64,000 nt of DNA from contig NZ_CANMDS010000002.1 in assembly GCF_947496725.1 (NCBI RefSeq), positions 310,001 through 374,000 of the forward strand, given 5' to 3'. Positions 1 through 9,068 of the stretch are shown here, piece by piece; positions within the stretch are counted from its first letter, which is position 1; the number at the start of each line of letters is the position of its first letter. This DNA is from an uncultured Dokdonia sp. GTDB lineage: Bacteria; Bacteroidota; Bacteroidia; Flavobacteriales; Flavobacteriaceae. The position numbers were made by a program, and so were the translations under genes. The notes below the pieces were generated by a model, which worked only from the letters and a program-made list of their open reading frames with translations, was not told the origin of the DNA and did no database searches.

Positions 1-586
<586 letters not shown>

Positions 587-587
<1 letters not shown>

Positions 588-1036
588 TGGTATATCACCT
601 TGCACAGCTCAATGTAGCCCGTATGAAGGGTGTCTCTATAGAAGATCCAGAGATGAAGGACTTTAGAGATAATACAGACCGTGTAAATGAGCTAGCCGAG
701 AGTTCGCCAGGGTTTATATGGCGTGACATTATAGATACCGAAGCCGCACCCGCTCCTAATGCGCTTAACGATGAACAGGTTCTTATTAATTTTTCTGTGT
801 GGGAAGATGTGGCGTCACTAAGAGAATTCACCTATAAAACCTTCCATAGTGCGATTATGAAACGCCAGAAAGAGTGGTTTCAAAAATATGGAACAGCACA
901 CTACGTACTCTGGTGGATTGAAGCAGGCACAACACCTACAGCGCAAGAAGGACTAGAGAAGCTCGAGTTCTTACAAAAGCACGGCGCAAGCAAAGAAGCA
1001 TTTACTTTTAAAGAGGTTTATGAGAAGTATGAGTAA
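587..1036 (+). CDS. DUF3291 domain protein
   Basis: A 149-residue soluble protein that reads as a complete DUF3291 family member: a ferredoxin-like (ABM-type) fold protein beginning YHLAQLNVAR, with a central NFSVWEDVASLREFTYKTFH segment and a tryptophan-rich strand ending in YVLWW. The family has no established biochemical role; it resembles antibiotic-biosynthesis-monooxygenase folds. No signal peptide or membrane segment is visible. The ATG overlaps the hemB stop by one base, so the two are probably cotranscribed, although a functional link to haem synthesis is only inferred from position. The iterated palindrome follows a few bases after the stop. Confidence 0.85.
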
Positions 1037-1038
1037 AA

Positions 1039-1060
1039 TTACGCTTTCGCGAAAGCGTAA
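1039..1060. repeat. Iterated palindrome, perfect 22-bp copy (intergenic)
   Basis: A perfect 22-base palindrome centred on TCGCGA. Its inner 18 bases, ACGCTTTCGCGAAAGCGT, are at 1041-1058. It lies between the DUF3291 stop and the CNNM gene. No T-tract follows it, so it does not look like an ordinary terminator. Confidence 0.95.
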
Positions 1061-1116
1061 AAGCACTTCTACTATACTCTCTTTTTCCATACATTTACAT
1101 AAATAGCAAACTAACT

Positions 1117-2220
1117 ATGGGTCAACTTTTACTTTGGGCAACGATTTCGATATTTTTTTCATTCTTGTGTTCTATACTTGAAGCTGTACTTCTAAGTGTG
1201 ACACCTACGTTTATAAACATCAAGAAAAACGAAGGAAAAGCCTACGCCGAAACTCTTGAAGAACTTAAAAAAGATGTAGATAAACCGCTTATTGCAATCC
1301 TTACCTTAAACACACTTGCACACACCGTAGGTGCAATGATGGTAGGTACTGTAGCTGCAGATTTATATCCCGAGTTTGTTATAAACTTAGGCTTTACAGA
1401 GATTAATTTTCTTGGTTTTGTCTCTGCAATAATGACCTTACTTATCTTAATTGCTAGTGAGATTATACCTAAAACTATAGGTGCAAAATTTTGGAAATCT
1501 CTAGCAAACTTCTCTGCAAAGACACTTAAGATAATGGTGCTACTTTTAAAGTACACAGGAGTATTATGGTTGCTACAACTTTTTACTCGTATGGTAGGTG
1601 GCGGTGGTCATCACGAGAGTGTGCTAAGCCGTGAGGACTTTACTGCAATGGCACAAATGGCTGGTGAAGATGGCGTTTTTGAAGAAAGTGAATCTAAAAT
1701 TCTTAATAACCTTCTTACTTTTAAAGAGGTACTTACTAAGGATATTATGACGCCACGTACAGTCATAAAAATGGCAGATGCAAACACAACCGTTGCAGAC
1801 TTTTTTGAAGAAAATCAATCGCTACGTTTTTCTAGGATTCCAATTTTTGAAGGAACACGTGATCACATCACTGGTATTGTTTTAAAGAGCGAGGTTTACC
1901 GTGAGATGGCACTAGATAATCACACAACAACTCTTAAAGAGATAGAACGTCCTATTTTAATCACAAAACGTAATTTGCCTATTCCAGATCTTTTTGAAGA
2001 ACTTATTTCTACAAAAAATCACATCGCCCTAGTGGTAGATGAGTATGGTACTATGAGTGGTCTTGTCACAATGGAAGATGTGATAGAAACTCTTCTTGGA
2101 CTAGAAATTATGGATGAAAGTGATAGTGTAGCAGACTTGCAAACGCTAGCCCGTCGCAACTGGCAAAAAAGAGCCAAAGCTCTAGGGCTTTATGATGAGA
2201 ATAGTCCTAAAAGCGAGTAA
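1117..2220 (+). CDS. CNNM (DUF21) / CBS-domain membrane protein, CorC-HlyC family
   Basis: A 367-residue integral membrane protein. The first about 175 residues form the CNNM/DUF21 transmembrane domain, with several hydrophobic helices and the conserved ASEIIPKTIGAKF segment. Next comes the acidic LSREDFTAMAQMAGEDG linker, then a pair of CBS domains starting near DIMTPRTVIKM and ending around VTMEDVIETLLG. Members of this family are implicated in Mg2+ or other cation efflux and are often annotated as haemolysins. The protein stops about 40 residues after the CBS pair and so lacks the CorC_HlyC C-terminal domain seen in many relatives. It stands alone on the plus strand and faces the convergent histidine kinase gene, with only 10 bases between stops. 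Confidence 0.9.
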   Translation: MGQLLLWATISIFFSFLCSILEAVLLSVTPTFINIKKNEGKAYAETLEELKKDVDKPLIAILTLNTLAHTVGAMMVGTVAADLYPEFVINLGFTEINFLGFVSAIMTLLILIASEIIPKTIGAKFWKSLANFSAKTLKIMVLLLKYTGVLWLLQLFTRMVGGGGHHESVLSREDFTAMAQMAGEDGVFEESESKILNNLLTFKEVLTKDIMTPRTVIKMADANTTVADFFEENQSLRFSRIPIFEGTRDHITGIVLKSEVYREMALDNHTTTLKEIERPILITKRNLPIPDLFEELISTKNHIALVVDEYGTMSGLVTMEDVIETLLGLEIMDESDSVADLQTLARRNWQKRAKALGLYDENSPKSE

Positions 2221-2230
2221 ACCAGCCACT

Positions 2231-4462
2231 TTATGCGGTTACAATATGTTTGTTTTTAATATTACGTACTAGCACGCTTAAAAACAGCGATACATCATAA
2301 GGTTTTACTAGAATGTCATCCATTCCTGCTGTATAAATTTTATGTCTTATCTCTTGTATTTCTACCGCTGTTAAGGCAACTATAGGTGTAGACTTATCAA
2401 ATGTTCTAATTTCTTTTGTGGCCTGTATACCATCTTTTTTAGGCATATGGATGTCCATAAGTATAAGGCTATATTCTTGATTTTTTGCCATCTCTACGGC
2501 CTCTATACCATCACTAGCTAGACTACACAATAAACCTTTGCTCTCAAGAAGTTTTTGAGTGATTTTTTGATTAATACGGTTATCATCTACCACAAGAATA
2601 TGAGCATCTTGTAGTGTGTGTACACTCTCTGTCCCTAACAACTCATTTGATGTAATAACTTGACGAGGTAATGCTGTGCTCTTAGGTTTTTCAAATTCTA
2701 TAACAAATGAGAAGGTTGCTCCTTGCCCCTCATCACTTTCTAATATAACCTCACTATTATATAATGCCAGTAGCTTTTTTACTATAGGTAAACCTAAACC
2801 GGTACCTTGATAATTATAGTTTTTATTCTCTACCTGAGTAAACTCTTCAAAAATGGTGTCTTGGCTACTTTTTGGTATACCCATACCATCATCTTTTACT
2901 ACAAACAAGATGCTATGACGCCCTTCATCTGTGTGGGCTTGCTGATGTATGTTTATCCAGATATTTCCATTTTCATTAAATTTTATAGCATTACCTATAA
3001 GGTTCATTAGTATTTGAGAAAGTCTCACAGAATCTCCTTGAAGCTCATTAGGGACCTCTGGGTCTATATGTAGATGAAGTTTATTGTTGTTTTGCTCAAG
3101 GCTAAACTCAAATGAGCGAGTAATACTGTGTAATAAGGTAGTAAGTTTAAAAGGTGCGTGCTCAAGTTTTATATCTTTTGCCTCCATCTTACTCATAAGG
3201 AGCACATCGTTTATAAGAGCAAGTAAATAATCTGCCGAAAACTTAAGCGACTTTAAGTCATCACGATGTGTTTTTATGATTTTATCTTCAAGTAAAATGG
3301 TAGCAATACCTATTACCCCATAAAGTGGCGTGCGTAACTCGTGGCTTATGGTAGAGAAAAATTGAGTCTTGAGCTTTGAGAGTTGTTCAGCTTCATTTTT
3401 GGCTTTTGTGAGTTCTATGTTTTTTTCGCGTAAGCGATCACTATAGTTTTTACGAGATTTATACATCGTGTAGATGATAAATAAACCTATAAGCAAGAGT
3501 AATGATGCAACTATAAGCACGGTATTTGCTCTACGTGAGCTTGCCGCTAGTATATCTGTAAGGCTTTTTTCTTTCTTGGTAATTTCTAGTTCGCGCTTAT
3601 TTGCTCTGTAATCAAACTGTGCGCTGGCAAGTCTTACTTCTTGTTGGGTTTCATTTTTATATAGTTGGTTTGCAAGTAATAGCTGTCGCTGCGAGTGATA
3701 ATATGCCTCTTCAAATTTTTTCTCTTGCTCATAGAGTCTCGCTATCTGTTGCTGTGCTTGTTCTTCTTGGGCAATGAGTTCTTGTTCAAAAGAAATATCT
3801 ATAGCTTCTAGTAAGGCTTCTTCGGCTAGAGTGCTTTTATCTTTTTTAATGTAATATTTACCTAATAGTGTAAGGATCTGTGCCCTTGGCTTAAAATTAA
3901 GTGTATCCCTTAGGCTCATCATTTTTGCCTCCATAAGGGCAGGGTAAGCCATTGCAATATTATCTCGTGTGAGATACATACGGCTTAACTCTATATATGA
4001 CTGGAGGGCATCATCTCTAAGGTTAAGCTTAGTATAAGTATCTATACTTTTTTTAAACAGTGTAGTAGCCCTTTCTTCAAACTCAGGATATACGCTATAT
4101 GTTTTACCTAGATTACTGTATGATATGGCAAGTAGTGTGTCATTTTTAGACTTTTGTGCCATTTTTAAGGCACGCTCAAATGCCTCGTGAGCTTTAGGTG
4201 TATCCTTAAGCATTAGATAGATGTCACCTAGTAATGTAAATCCTTGGAATTGCTTTTTTGAATCTTCTTCTATTGCTGAGGAGTTAAGTAACTCATCTAG
4301 TGTATGTATAGCGCTAGTGTATTCTTTACTTTGGAATTGCCCTTTTGCAATATCTAAGGTGTAAATTCTACCCTCATCATAGGTCTGAGCATTTTCTTGC
4401 CCAGAGACCTTATGACTAGATAAAAGTATAATAGGGATTATAAATACTAATAATAGACGCAT
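2231..4462 (-). CDS. Hybrid sensor histidine kinase with periplasmic TPR region and receiver domain
   Basis: A 743-residue membrane sensor. It has an N-terminal signal sequence (about 1-22) and a helical TPR-like region (about 30-290). A transmembrane helix (about 313-335) is followed by a short coiled coil. The HisKA dimerisation domain carries the phospho-acceptor motif FFSTISHELRTPLYG. An HATPase domain follows with the G boxes DDGMGIP and GTGLGLPIVKKLL, then a C-terminal receiver domain with ILVVDDNRINQ and LILMDIHMPKKDG (acceptor Asp). It should sense an envelope signal and pass phosphate from His to its own Asp; the final partner is not in the window. It is transcribed divergently from ogt, and the shared promoter region contains an inverted repeat. 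Confidence 0.93.
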   Translation of the reverse strand: MRLLLVFIIPIILLSSHKVSGQENAQTYDEGRIYTLDIAKGQFQSKEYTSAIHTLDELLNSSAIEEDSKKQFQGFTLLGDIYLMLKDTPKAHEAFERALKMAQKSKNDTLLAISYSNLGKTYSVYPEFEERATTLFKKSIDTYTKLNLRDDALQSYIELSRMYLTRDNIAMAYPALMEAKMMSLRDTLNFKPRAQILTLLGKYYIKKDKSTLAEEALLEAIDISFEQELIAQEEQAQQQIARLYEQEKKFEEAYYHSQRQLLLANQLYKNETQQEVRLASAQFDYRANKRELEITKKEKSLTDILAASSRRANTVLIVASLLLLIGLFIIYTMYKSRKNYSDRLREKNIELTKAKNEAEQLSKLKTQFFSTISHELRTPLYGVIGIATILLEDKIIKTHRDDLKSLKFSADYLLALINDVLLMSKMEAKDIKLEHAPFKLTTLLHSITRSFEFSLEQNNNKLHLHIDPEVPNELQGDSVRLSQILMNLIGNAIKFNENGNIWINIHQQAHTDEGRHSILFVVKDDGMGIPKSSQDTIFEEFTQVENKNYNYQGTGLGLPIVKKLLALYNSEVILESDEGQGATFSFVIEFEKPKSTALPRQVITSNELLGTESVHTLQDAHILVVDDNRINQKITQKLLESKGLLCSLASDGIEAVEMAKNQEYSLILMDIHMPKKDGIQATKEIRTFDKSTPIVALTAVEIQEIRHKIYTAGMDDILVKPYDVSLFLSVLVRNIKNKHIVTA

Positions 4463-4481
4463 ATGCCTGCCTTAAAACCAT

Positions 4482-4512
4482 CAAATGTACTGACTTACAG
4501 TACAATATACAA
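4482..4512 (-). promoter_or_regulatory. Promoter of the hybrid histidine kinase gene
   Basis: On the minus strand a -7 element TACATTTG (4489 to 4482) is preceded, after exactly 20 bases, by a TTG (4512 to 4510). This fits the Bacteroidota promoter pattern. The -7 overlaps the left arm of the inverted repeat at 4486-4504. Confidence 0.65.
4486..4504. promoter_or_regulatory. Operator-like inverted repeat between kinase and ogt genes
   Basis: TGTACTG, five bases (ACTTA), then CAGTACA: a perfect 7-5-7 inverted repeat. It covers the -7 region of the minus-strand kinase promoter and the -33 region expected for the ogt promoter, so a bound protein could control both genes. The regulator is unknown. 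Confidence 0.6.
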
Positions 4513-4525
4513 CACACTTAATTCC

Positions 4526-4533
4526 TATATTTG
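4526..4533 (+). promoter_or_regulatory. ogt promoter -7 element (possible leaderless mRNA)
   Basis: TATATTTG matches the Bacteroidota -7 consensus. Only five bases separate it from the ATG at 4539, so transcription would start at or next to the start codon. No TTG is seen at the expected -33 position; the inverted repeat lies there instead. Confidence 0.6.
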
Positions 4534-4538
4534 AAACT

Positions 4539-5012
4539 ATGGAAGCAGCTATTATATCAACACCTCTAGGTCTATTATTATTAGAAGGAAGCCAAGAAGG
4601 ACTCTGTGCTGCTACGTTTATTGAAAAAGAAGAAGCGGTTACAAAAGCAATTCCAGACGCTCTTCAAGAGGCTGTAAAACAACTTAAAGAATACTTTGCA
4701 GGAGAACGGAGTCATTTTGACCTCTCTCTTACCCCTAAGGGAACGACTTTTCAGCAAAAGGTCTGGATGGAACTTTGCACCATCCCTCACGGCAAGACTA
4801 CAACCTACCTCACAATGGCAAAACAACTGGGTGACCCAAAGGTAATACGTGCAGCAGCCAGTGCAAATGGTAAAAATCCTATTTCTATCATCATCCCTTG
4901 TCATCGCGTGATAGGTAGTGATGGCTCTCTCACGGGCTACGCTGGTGGACTACATCGCAAGAAGTGGCTCTTAGAACACGAGAGCCCAGTGACGCAAGGT
5001 TCTTTATTTTAG
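4539..5012 (+). CDS. ogt: Methylated-DNA--protein-cysteine S-methyltransferase
   Basis: A 157-residue suicide DNA-repair protein that transfers the methyl group from O6-methylguanine to its own cysteine. The C-terminal domain carries the diagnostic IIPCHRVIG motif (acceptor Cys) and the following GYAGGLHRKKWLLEHE segment. The helix-turn-helix DNA-binding part begins at FQQKVWMELCTIPHGKTTTY. The N-terminal domain is short, as in Ogt-type rather than Ada-type proteins. The start is supported by a strong -7 element ending five bases upstream. It shares a divergent control region with the hybrid kinase. Very secure at family level. Confidence 0.95.
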   Translation: MEAAIISTPLGLLLLEGSQEGLCAATFIEKEEAVTKAIPDALQEAVKQLKEYFAGERSHFDLSLTPKGTTFQQKVWMELCTIPHGKTTTYLTMAKQLGDPKVIRAAASANGKNPISIIIPCHRVIGSDGSLTGYAGGLHRKKWLLEHESPVTQGSLF

Positions 5013-5039
5013 ATTAGGCTTTTATTAAAGGTGAGTAAC

Positions 5040-5053
5040 GCTTTCGCGAAAGC
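5040..5053. repeat. Iterated palindrome, 14-bp core (intergenic)
   Basis: Perfect core GCTTTCGCGAAAGC between the ogt stop and the serine hydrolase start. The left flank extends one more base of the long form (CGC), but the right flank runs into an A-tract. Confidence 0.93.
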
Positions 5054-5090
5054 AAAAAAATAATACTTTTAAAATATCAATCTTTACAAA

Positions 5091-6239
5091 ATGAGGTATC
5101 TGAAAATTTTTTTTAAAGGCTTACTTTTTTTTATTGCTATCATTATAGCGGCTCTTTACATCACAGACTATGACTACATTTTAAAAGGTGTGCGCGTGGT
5201 ATATATGACTGGCCATACTACGGCTTTTATAGACGACTATGATTATTTTGATAACGCAACTATTGAAACTACCACCCCACAGACCTGGCCAAAGCATAAG
5301 CAATATAATAACATAGTACCTACAGAGCGTCTTTCTTCTGTTAATAGTGAGCTTGAGACCATTGCCTTTTTAATCATTAAAAACGATAGTGTTTTATATG
5401 AAGATTATGCAACGAGTTATAGCGAGAAAAGCAAGACTAACTCGTTCTCTATGGCAAAGAGCATTACCAGCGCGTTACTAGGTAAGGCCATACAAGACGG
5501 CTATATAAAATCACTAGATCAACCGGTGAGTAATTTTTTCATAGAATTTGCTGGTTCTGGTATGACTGTGGGAGATCTCTCCTCTATGGCTTCTGGTCTT
5601 AACTGGGATGAGAGTTACTCTAGCCCCTTTAGCCTTACAGCACGTTCTTATTATGATGATGACCTTGCCGAAACTATATTAAATCTCAAGGTTACAGAGC
5701 AACCCGGTCAATCTTTTAAATATCTCTCTGGCAACACACAATTGCTAGGTATGGTGATACAGAAAGCTAGTGGCATACCGCTACCGCAATACCTATCAGA
5801 CAGCTTCTGGAAACCTATGGGTATGGAGCAAGAAGCATTATGGCAGCTAGATGATGATGATAACAAGCTGGCAAAAACCTATTGCTGTATAGCAAGTAAC
5901 GCTAGAGACTTTGCCCGTTTTGGAAAACTTTATAAAGATGGTGGCTCTTGGAATGGCAAAAGATTACTTCCAAAAGATTTTGTAACGACCAGCATAAACC
6001 CACGCTTTGCTCAAGATACAGAGTATGGATACGGCTTCTGGCTAAGTAACTATCGCGATAAAAAAATATTTGCAATGCGAGGTATACTAGGGCAATATGT
6101 AATTACCATACCAGAAGACAATCTTATTATTGTAAGACTAGGACACCGTCGTGGTGACTCGGTAGAAGGAAAACCATTTACTCAAGACTTTTATGATTAC
6201 ATAGACGCAGGGTATGAAATGACTCAAAACACTGATTAG
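5091..6239 (+). CDS. Serine hydrolase, class C beta-lactamase / DD-peptidase fold, membrane-anchored
   Basis: A 382-residue protein with an N-terminal membrane segment (about 7-24) that probably anchors an extracytoplasmic catalytic domain. The nucleophile motif SxxK appears as SFSMAKS (S-M-A-K), followed by the family helix SALLGKAIQDGYI. The tyrosine-region motif appears as FKYLSGNTQLLG, and a late G-rich strand carries YGYGFWL. The family includes class C beta-lactamases, esterases and D-aminopeptidases, and the substrate cannot be assigned from sequence. The gene is preceded by a copy of the iterated palindrome and followed 52 bases later by the DUF4153 gene. Confidence 0.88.
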   Translation: MRYLKIFFKGLLFFIAIIIAALYITDYDYILKGVRVVYMTGHTTAFIDDYDYFDNATIETTTPQTWPKHKQYNNIVPTERLSSVNSELETIAFLIIKNDSVLYEDYATSYSEKSKTNSFSMAKSITSALLGKAIQDGYIKSLDQPVSNFFIEFAGSGMTVGDLSSMASGLNWDESYSSPFSLTARSYYDDDLAETILNLKVTEQPGQSFKYLSGNTQLLGMVIQKASGIPLPQYLSDSFWKPMGMEQEALWQLDDDDNKLAKTYCCIASNARDFARFGKLYKDGGSWNGKRLLPKDFVTTSINPRFAQDTEYGYGFWLSNYRDKKIFAMRGILGQYVITIPEDNLIIVRLGHRRGDSVEGKPFTQDFYDYIDAGYEMTQNTD

Positions 6240-6291
6240 CATAGAGTTCTATTAATTTATTGTATTTTTCAATACATTCAATCATCAATCA

Positions 6292-8046
6292 ATGCGATTA
6301 TTTTCCCCTTCAGAATTCATCATCAAGGCGCTTGCTGCCTTTAAGAGATTTCCTGTGACACTCATCTGGGTTATATTATTTACACTACTGCTAGTAGTAC
6401 TTGCCGAAAGAGATGTAGACGACATATTTGAAACCTATAACAACATTTCACTCACAGCAATAATAGGTGTGAGCTGGCTTATAGGGACTCAGTTTTACAT
6501 CGAGCAGTTTAAAAGAAAAGGACTCTGGTGGATTAAAGTTATTATCATATTACTCCTTGTTGCATTCTATTTTACATTACCTGACTATGACTTTCAAAAT
6601 AATAATGAGACCCCATATATAAGGTGGTTTGTACTACTTATAGTAGGTCATCTAGCGCTACTCTTTGCTCCTTTTATTACTGTATGGCACCCTAAAGCCT
6701 ACTGGAATTATCTGGCAGATATGCTTATGGCAATCGCCAGGAGTGCCTTGTTTTCTGGAGTGTTTTATCTAGGTATCGTACTTGCATTGCTAGCCATAGA
6801 GTATCTTTTTGATGTAAAAATAAATGGTAGGCGCTACTTCCAGTTATTCTTGCTGTGTTTAGGAATCATAAATACGTGGGTATACCTATCAGATTTTCCT
6901 AAAGAGGTACAACATAACATACACCTGCACTTTCATAAAGCTATTGAAGTCTTTGTAAAGTTTATACTCATACCGCTTGCCGCACTCTACATCACAATAC
7001 TGTATGCCTATGCTCTTAAAATCTGTATACAGTGGGAATTACCTAAGGGCTGGGTGAGCTACCTTATTATCGCACTTGCTGGGCTTCTATTTATCATTCA
7101 GTTTATTATTCACCCATTAAAAGCAACTCATACCTCTAGGGTTTTTAAAAACTTTCAGCCGCTAGCATATTGGTTATTACTACCCCTGCTCATCTTGTTT
7201 TATACTGCGATTTATAAAAGAGTATCAGATTACGGCATCACAGAGCCGCGATATTTTCTTATTGTAATTGCGATTTTTATAACAGGCGCTACGCTTTACT
7301 TGCTCTTCAGTCGCAAGCAGCAGCTTCGGTTTTTACCTATGGCTCTTGCGGTTATGGGATTGTTGAGCACTTTTGGGTTTTGGGGAGCCTTCGCTGTGAG
7401 TAAACGCAGCCAGATAGATGAATTTGAAAAGATGTATACCGCTTTCGCGAAAGCAGAAATTAAAGAAAACTCAGACCCCGTAGCTTATAGAAGATTTTCA
7501 TCTATCACAAGGTACCTCGTAGAACACGATGCCGCAGAAGATCTAAAACCCATCATAGGTTACAACCCGGTAGAAAAACATACCGATGTAACTACCTGGA
7601 AGTTGTCTAACTATATTTTAAAAGACTTAGGGTATAAAATGACGGCTAGTGATATAGAGAAAAAACGCGTACACTTTAACAACGCCTCTAGTGCAGCATA
7701 TGATATACGTGGCTATGACTGGAAGCAAGACTTTCACTTTAACCTAAACGGCCAGTCAGAATATATAGAAGAAGGCTTTTCTATGATGCTTAATGGGAAA
7801 GAAATTCTTATCACAACACAAGACAGCACAGCACTCACGATACCCACACAGGCATTTTTAAAACAACTAGAAGGTGAGGATATAAATAAACCCATTAACG
7901 ACCGAGATAAACTTACACTCCGTAAAACAAATGATCTTGTGGATGTAAAAATAATATTCAACTCCATAAATTTAAAGGTTGATGGTGGTGGTCAACGTGT
8001 TATAAATTATGCGAGTGGTAGTATACTTTTAAAAGTAAAAAAATGA
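6292..8046 (+). CDS. DUF4153-type polytopic membrane protein
   Basis: A 584-residue protein with about ten to twelve hydrophobic segments in its first 380 residues, followed by a soluble C-terminal domain of about 200 residues rich in beta-strand-like sequence. It is recognisable as a DUF4153 family member, which has no established function. In-frame copy number three of the iterated palindrome (7441-7454) encodes AFAKA at the junction between the last membrane segment and the soluble domain. The stop overlaps the ATG of the exonuclease gene by four bases (ATGA), implying translational coupling. Confidence 0.8.
   Translation: MRLFSPSEFIIKALAAFKRFPVTLIWVILFTLLLVVLAERDVDDIFETYNNISLTAIIGVSWLIGTQFYIEQFKRKGLWWIKVIIILLLVAFYFTLPDYDFQNNNETPYIRWFVLLIVGHLALLFAPFITVWHPKAYWNYLADMLMAIARSALFSGVFYLGIVLALLAIEYLFDVKINGRRYFQLFLLCLGIINTWVYLSDFPKEVQHNIHLHFHKAIEVFVKFILIPLAALYITILYAYALKICIQWELPKGWVSYLIIALAGLLFIIQFIIHPLKATHTSRVFKNFQPLAYWLLLPLLILFYTAIYKRVSDYGITEPRYFLIVIAIFITGATLYLLFSRKQQLRFLPMALAVMGLLSTFGFWGAFAVSKRSQIDEFEKMYTAFAKAEIKENSDPVAYRRFSSITRYLVEHDAAEDLKPIIGYNPVEKHTDVTTWKLSNYILKDLGYKMTASDIEKKRVHFNNASSAAYDIRGYDWKQDFHFNLNGQSEYIEEGFSMMLNGKEILITTQDSTALTIPTQAFLKQLEGEDINKPINDRDKLTLRKTNDLVDVKIIFNSINLKVDGGGQRVINYASGSILLKVKK
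7441..7454. repeat. Iterated palindrome, 14-bp core inside DUF4153 gene
   Basis: Perfect GCTTTCGCGAAAGC, read in frame as Ala-Phe-Ala-Lys-Ala, at a linker between the membrane and soluble parts of the host protein. Confidence 0.95.
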
Positions 8047-8759
8047 TACAAAGGCTTCAACTAGAACATATCCTTTTTTTGGATATTGAGACGGTACCTC
8101 AACATCCAGATTTTTCTGATCTAGACGATGTAGAAAAGGCACTTTATGCAGATAAAACAAGATACCTCCGCAAGGATGAGTATACACCAGAAGACTATTA
8201 TGAGCGTGCCGGCATCTGGGCAGAATTTGGAAAAATAGTGTGTATCTCTGTGGGCTATTTTAATACCAGTACAGATGGAAAACGCTTTAGAACCACCTCC
8301 TTTTTTGGTGATGATGAGACCAAGCTACTTAATGAGTTTAAAAATCTACTTGAAGATCATTTTAACCGCCGCGAGCACTTACTCTGTGCACATAATGGTA
8401 AAGAATTTGACTTCCCATATATCGCGCGACGTATGATCATAAATGGAGTTACGCTACCACAAAAGCTCAATCTTTTTGGCAAAAAACCTTGGGAGATACC
8501 TCATATAGACACCCTAGATTTATGGAAGTTTGGAGACTATAAACACTACACCTCTCTCAAGCTTATGACCAAAATTTTGGGAATCCCTTCTCCAAAAGAT
8601 GATATAGACGGCAGCCAGGTGCGCCAGGTATATTATGAAGAAAATGACATTGATCGCATAGTCGTATATTGTGAGAAAGACACCGTTGCCGTGGCTCAAA
8701 TTTTACTCAAACTACGCAACGAGCGCTTGCTTGATGAAGATGAAATAATATCGGTTTAA
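8043..8759 (+). CDS. Predicted 3'-5' exonuclease, PolB-like (DEDD fold)
   Basis: A 238-residue protein of the predicted PolB-like exonuclease family. The metal-binding motifs are visible in order: Exo I as LFLDIETVPQ near residue 12, Exo II as AHNGKEFDFPYIARRM near residue 117, and Exo III as YCEKDTVAVAQILLKL near residue 210. The catalytic acids D, E, D, D are intact, so the protein should be an active metal-dependent 3'-5' nuclease on single-stranded DNA or RNA; its cellular substrate is unknown. It overlaps the upstream membrane-protein gene by four bases and sits 13 bases before the small GldL-like gene. Confidence 0.9.
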   Translation: MIQRLQLEHILFLDIETVPQHPDFSDLDDVEKALYADKTRYLRKDEYTPEDYYERAGIWAEFGKIVCISVGYFNTSTDGKRFRTTSFFGDDETKLLNEFKNLLEDHFNRREHLLCAHNGKEFDFPYIARRMIINGVTLPQKLNLFGKKPWEIPHIDTLDLWKFGDYKHYTSLKLMTKILGIPSPKDDIDGSQVRQVYYEENDIDRIVVYCEKDTVAVAQILLKLRNERLLDEDEIISV

Positions 8760-8772
8760 AAAATCCATAGTT

Positions 8773-8970
8773 ATGAAAGTAAAACATATACTCGCTCTTT
8801 TTATTTTAGGGTTAATTTGCACTGTTCTAGGCGCATTATTTAAAATTATGCACTGGCCAGGAGCTCCAGAATTATTAACCGCTGGCACCTTCTTACAAGT
8901 TATCGCTGGCTTTTTAGGCATCTGGAAACTCTTTACTAATAAAGAGTTTAAGAAGTTCTTAAATAAATAG
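8773..8970 (+). CDS. Small membrane protein resembling the GldL N-terminus
   Basis: A 65-residue protein made almost entirely of two hydrophobic helices (about 5-25 and 37-53). Between them is KIMHWPGAPELL, which closely resembles the conserved turn of the T9SS motor protein GldL (helix, KIxHWPGA, helix). It lacks the long cytoplasmic tail of true GldL (about 200 residues) and ends in a basic KKFLNK tail. It probably inserts in the inner membrane. Family assignment is by motif recognition; a motor role is not shown. It is the last gene of a plus-strand group and is followed by the palindrome and a strong terminator. Confidence 0.75.
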   Translation: MKVKHILALFILGLICTVLGALFKIMHWPGAPELLTAGTFLQVIAGFLGIWKLFTNKEFKKFLNK

Positions 8971-8981
8971 TATTGCTTTAT

Positions 8982-9003
8982 TTACGCTTTCGCGAAAGCG
9001 TAA
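8982..9003. repeat. Iterated palindrome, perfect 22-bp copy (intergenic)
   Basis: Full 22-base form, identical to the copies at 1039 and 45958. It lies 11 bases after the GldL-like stop and just before a separate conventional terminator, so it is not needed as the terminator itself. Confidence 0.95.
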
Positions 9004-9015
9004 TAACAACAAAAA

Positions 9016-9045
9016 AAATCCCGACTTCATCTGAAGTCGGGATTT
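9016..9045. terminator. Bidirectional rho-independent terminator
   Basis: A 14-bp stem (AAATCCCGACTTCA and its complement) around a two-base centre. A-tracts on the left and T-rich sequence on the right suit termination in both directions, between the convergent GldL-like and M36 peptidase genes. Confidence 0.9.
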
Positions 9046-9068
9046 CTTATGTTTATAAATGACTGGCC

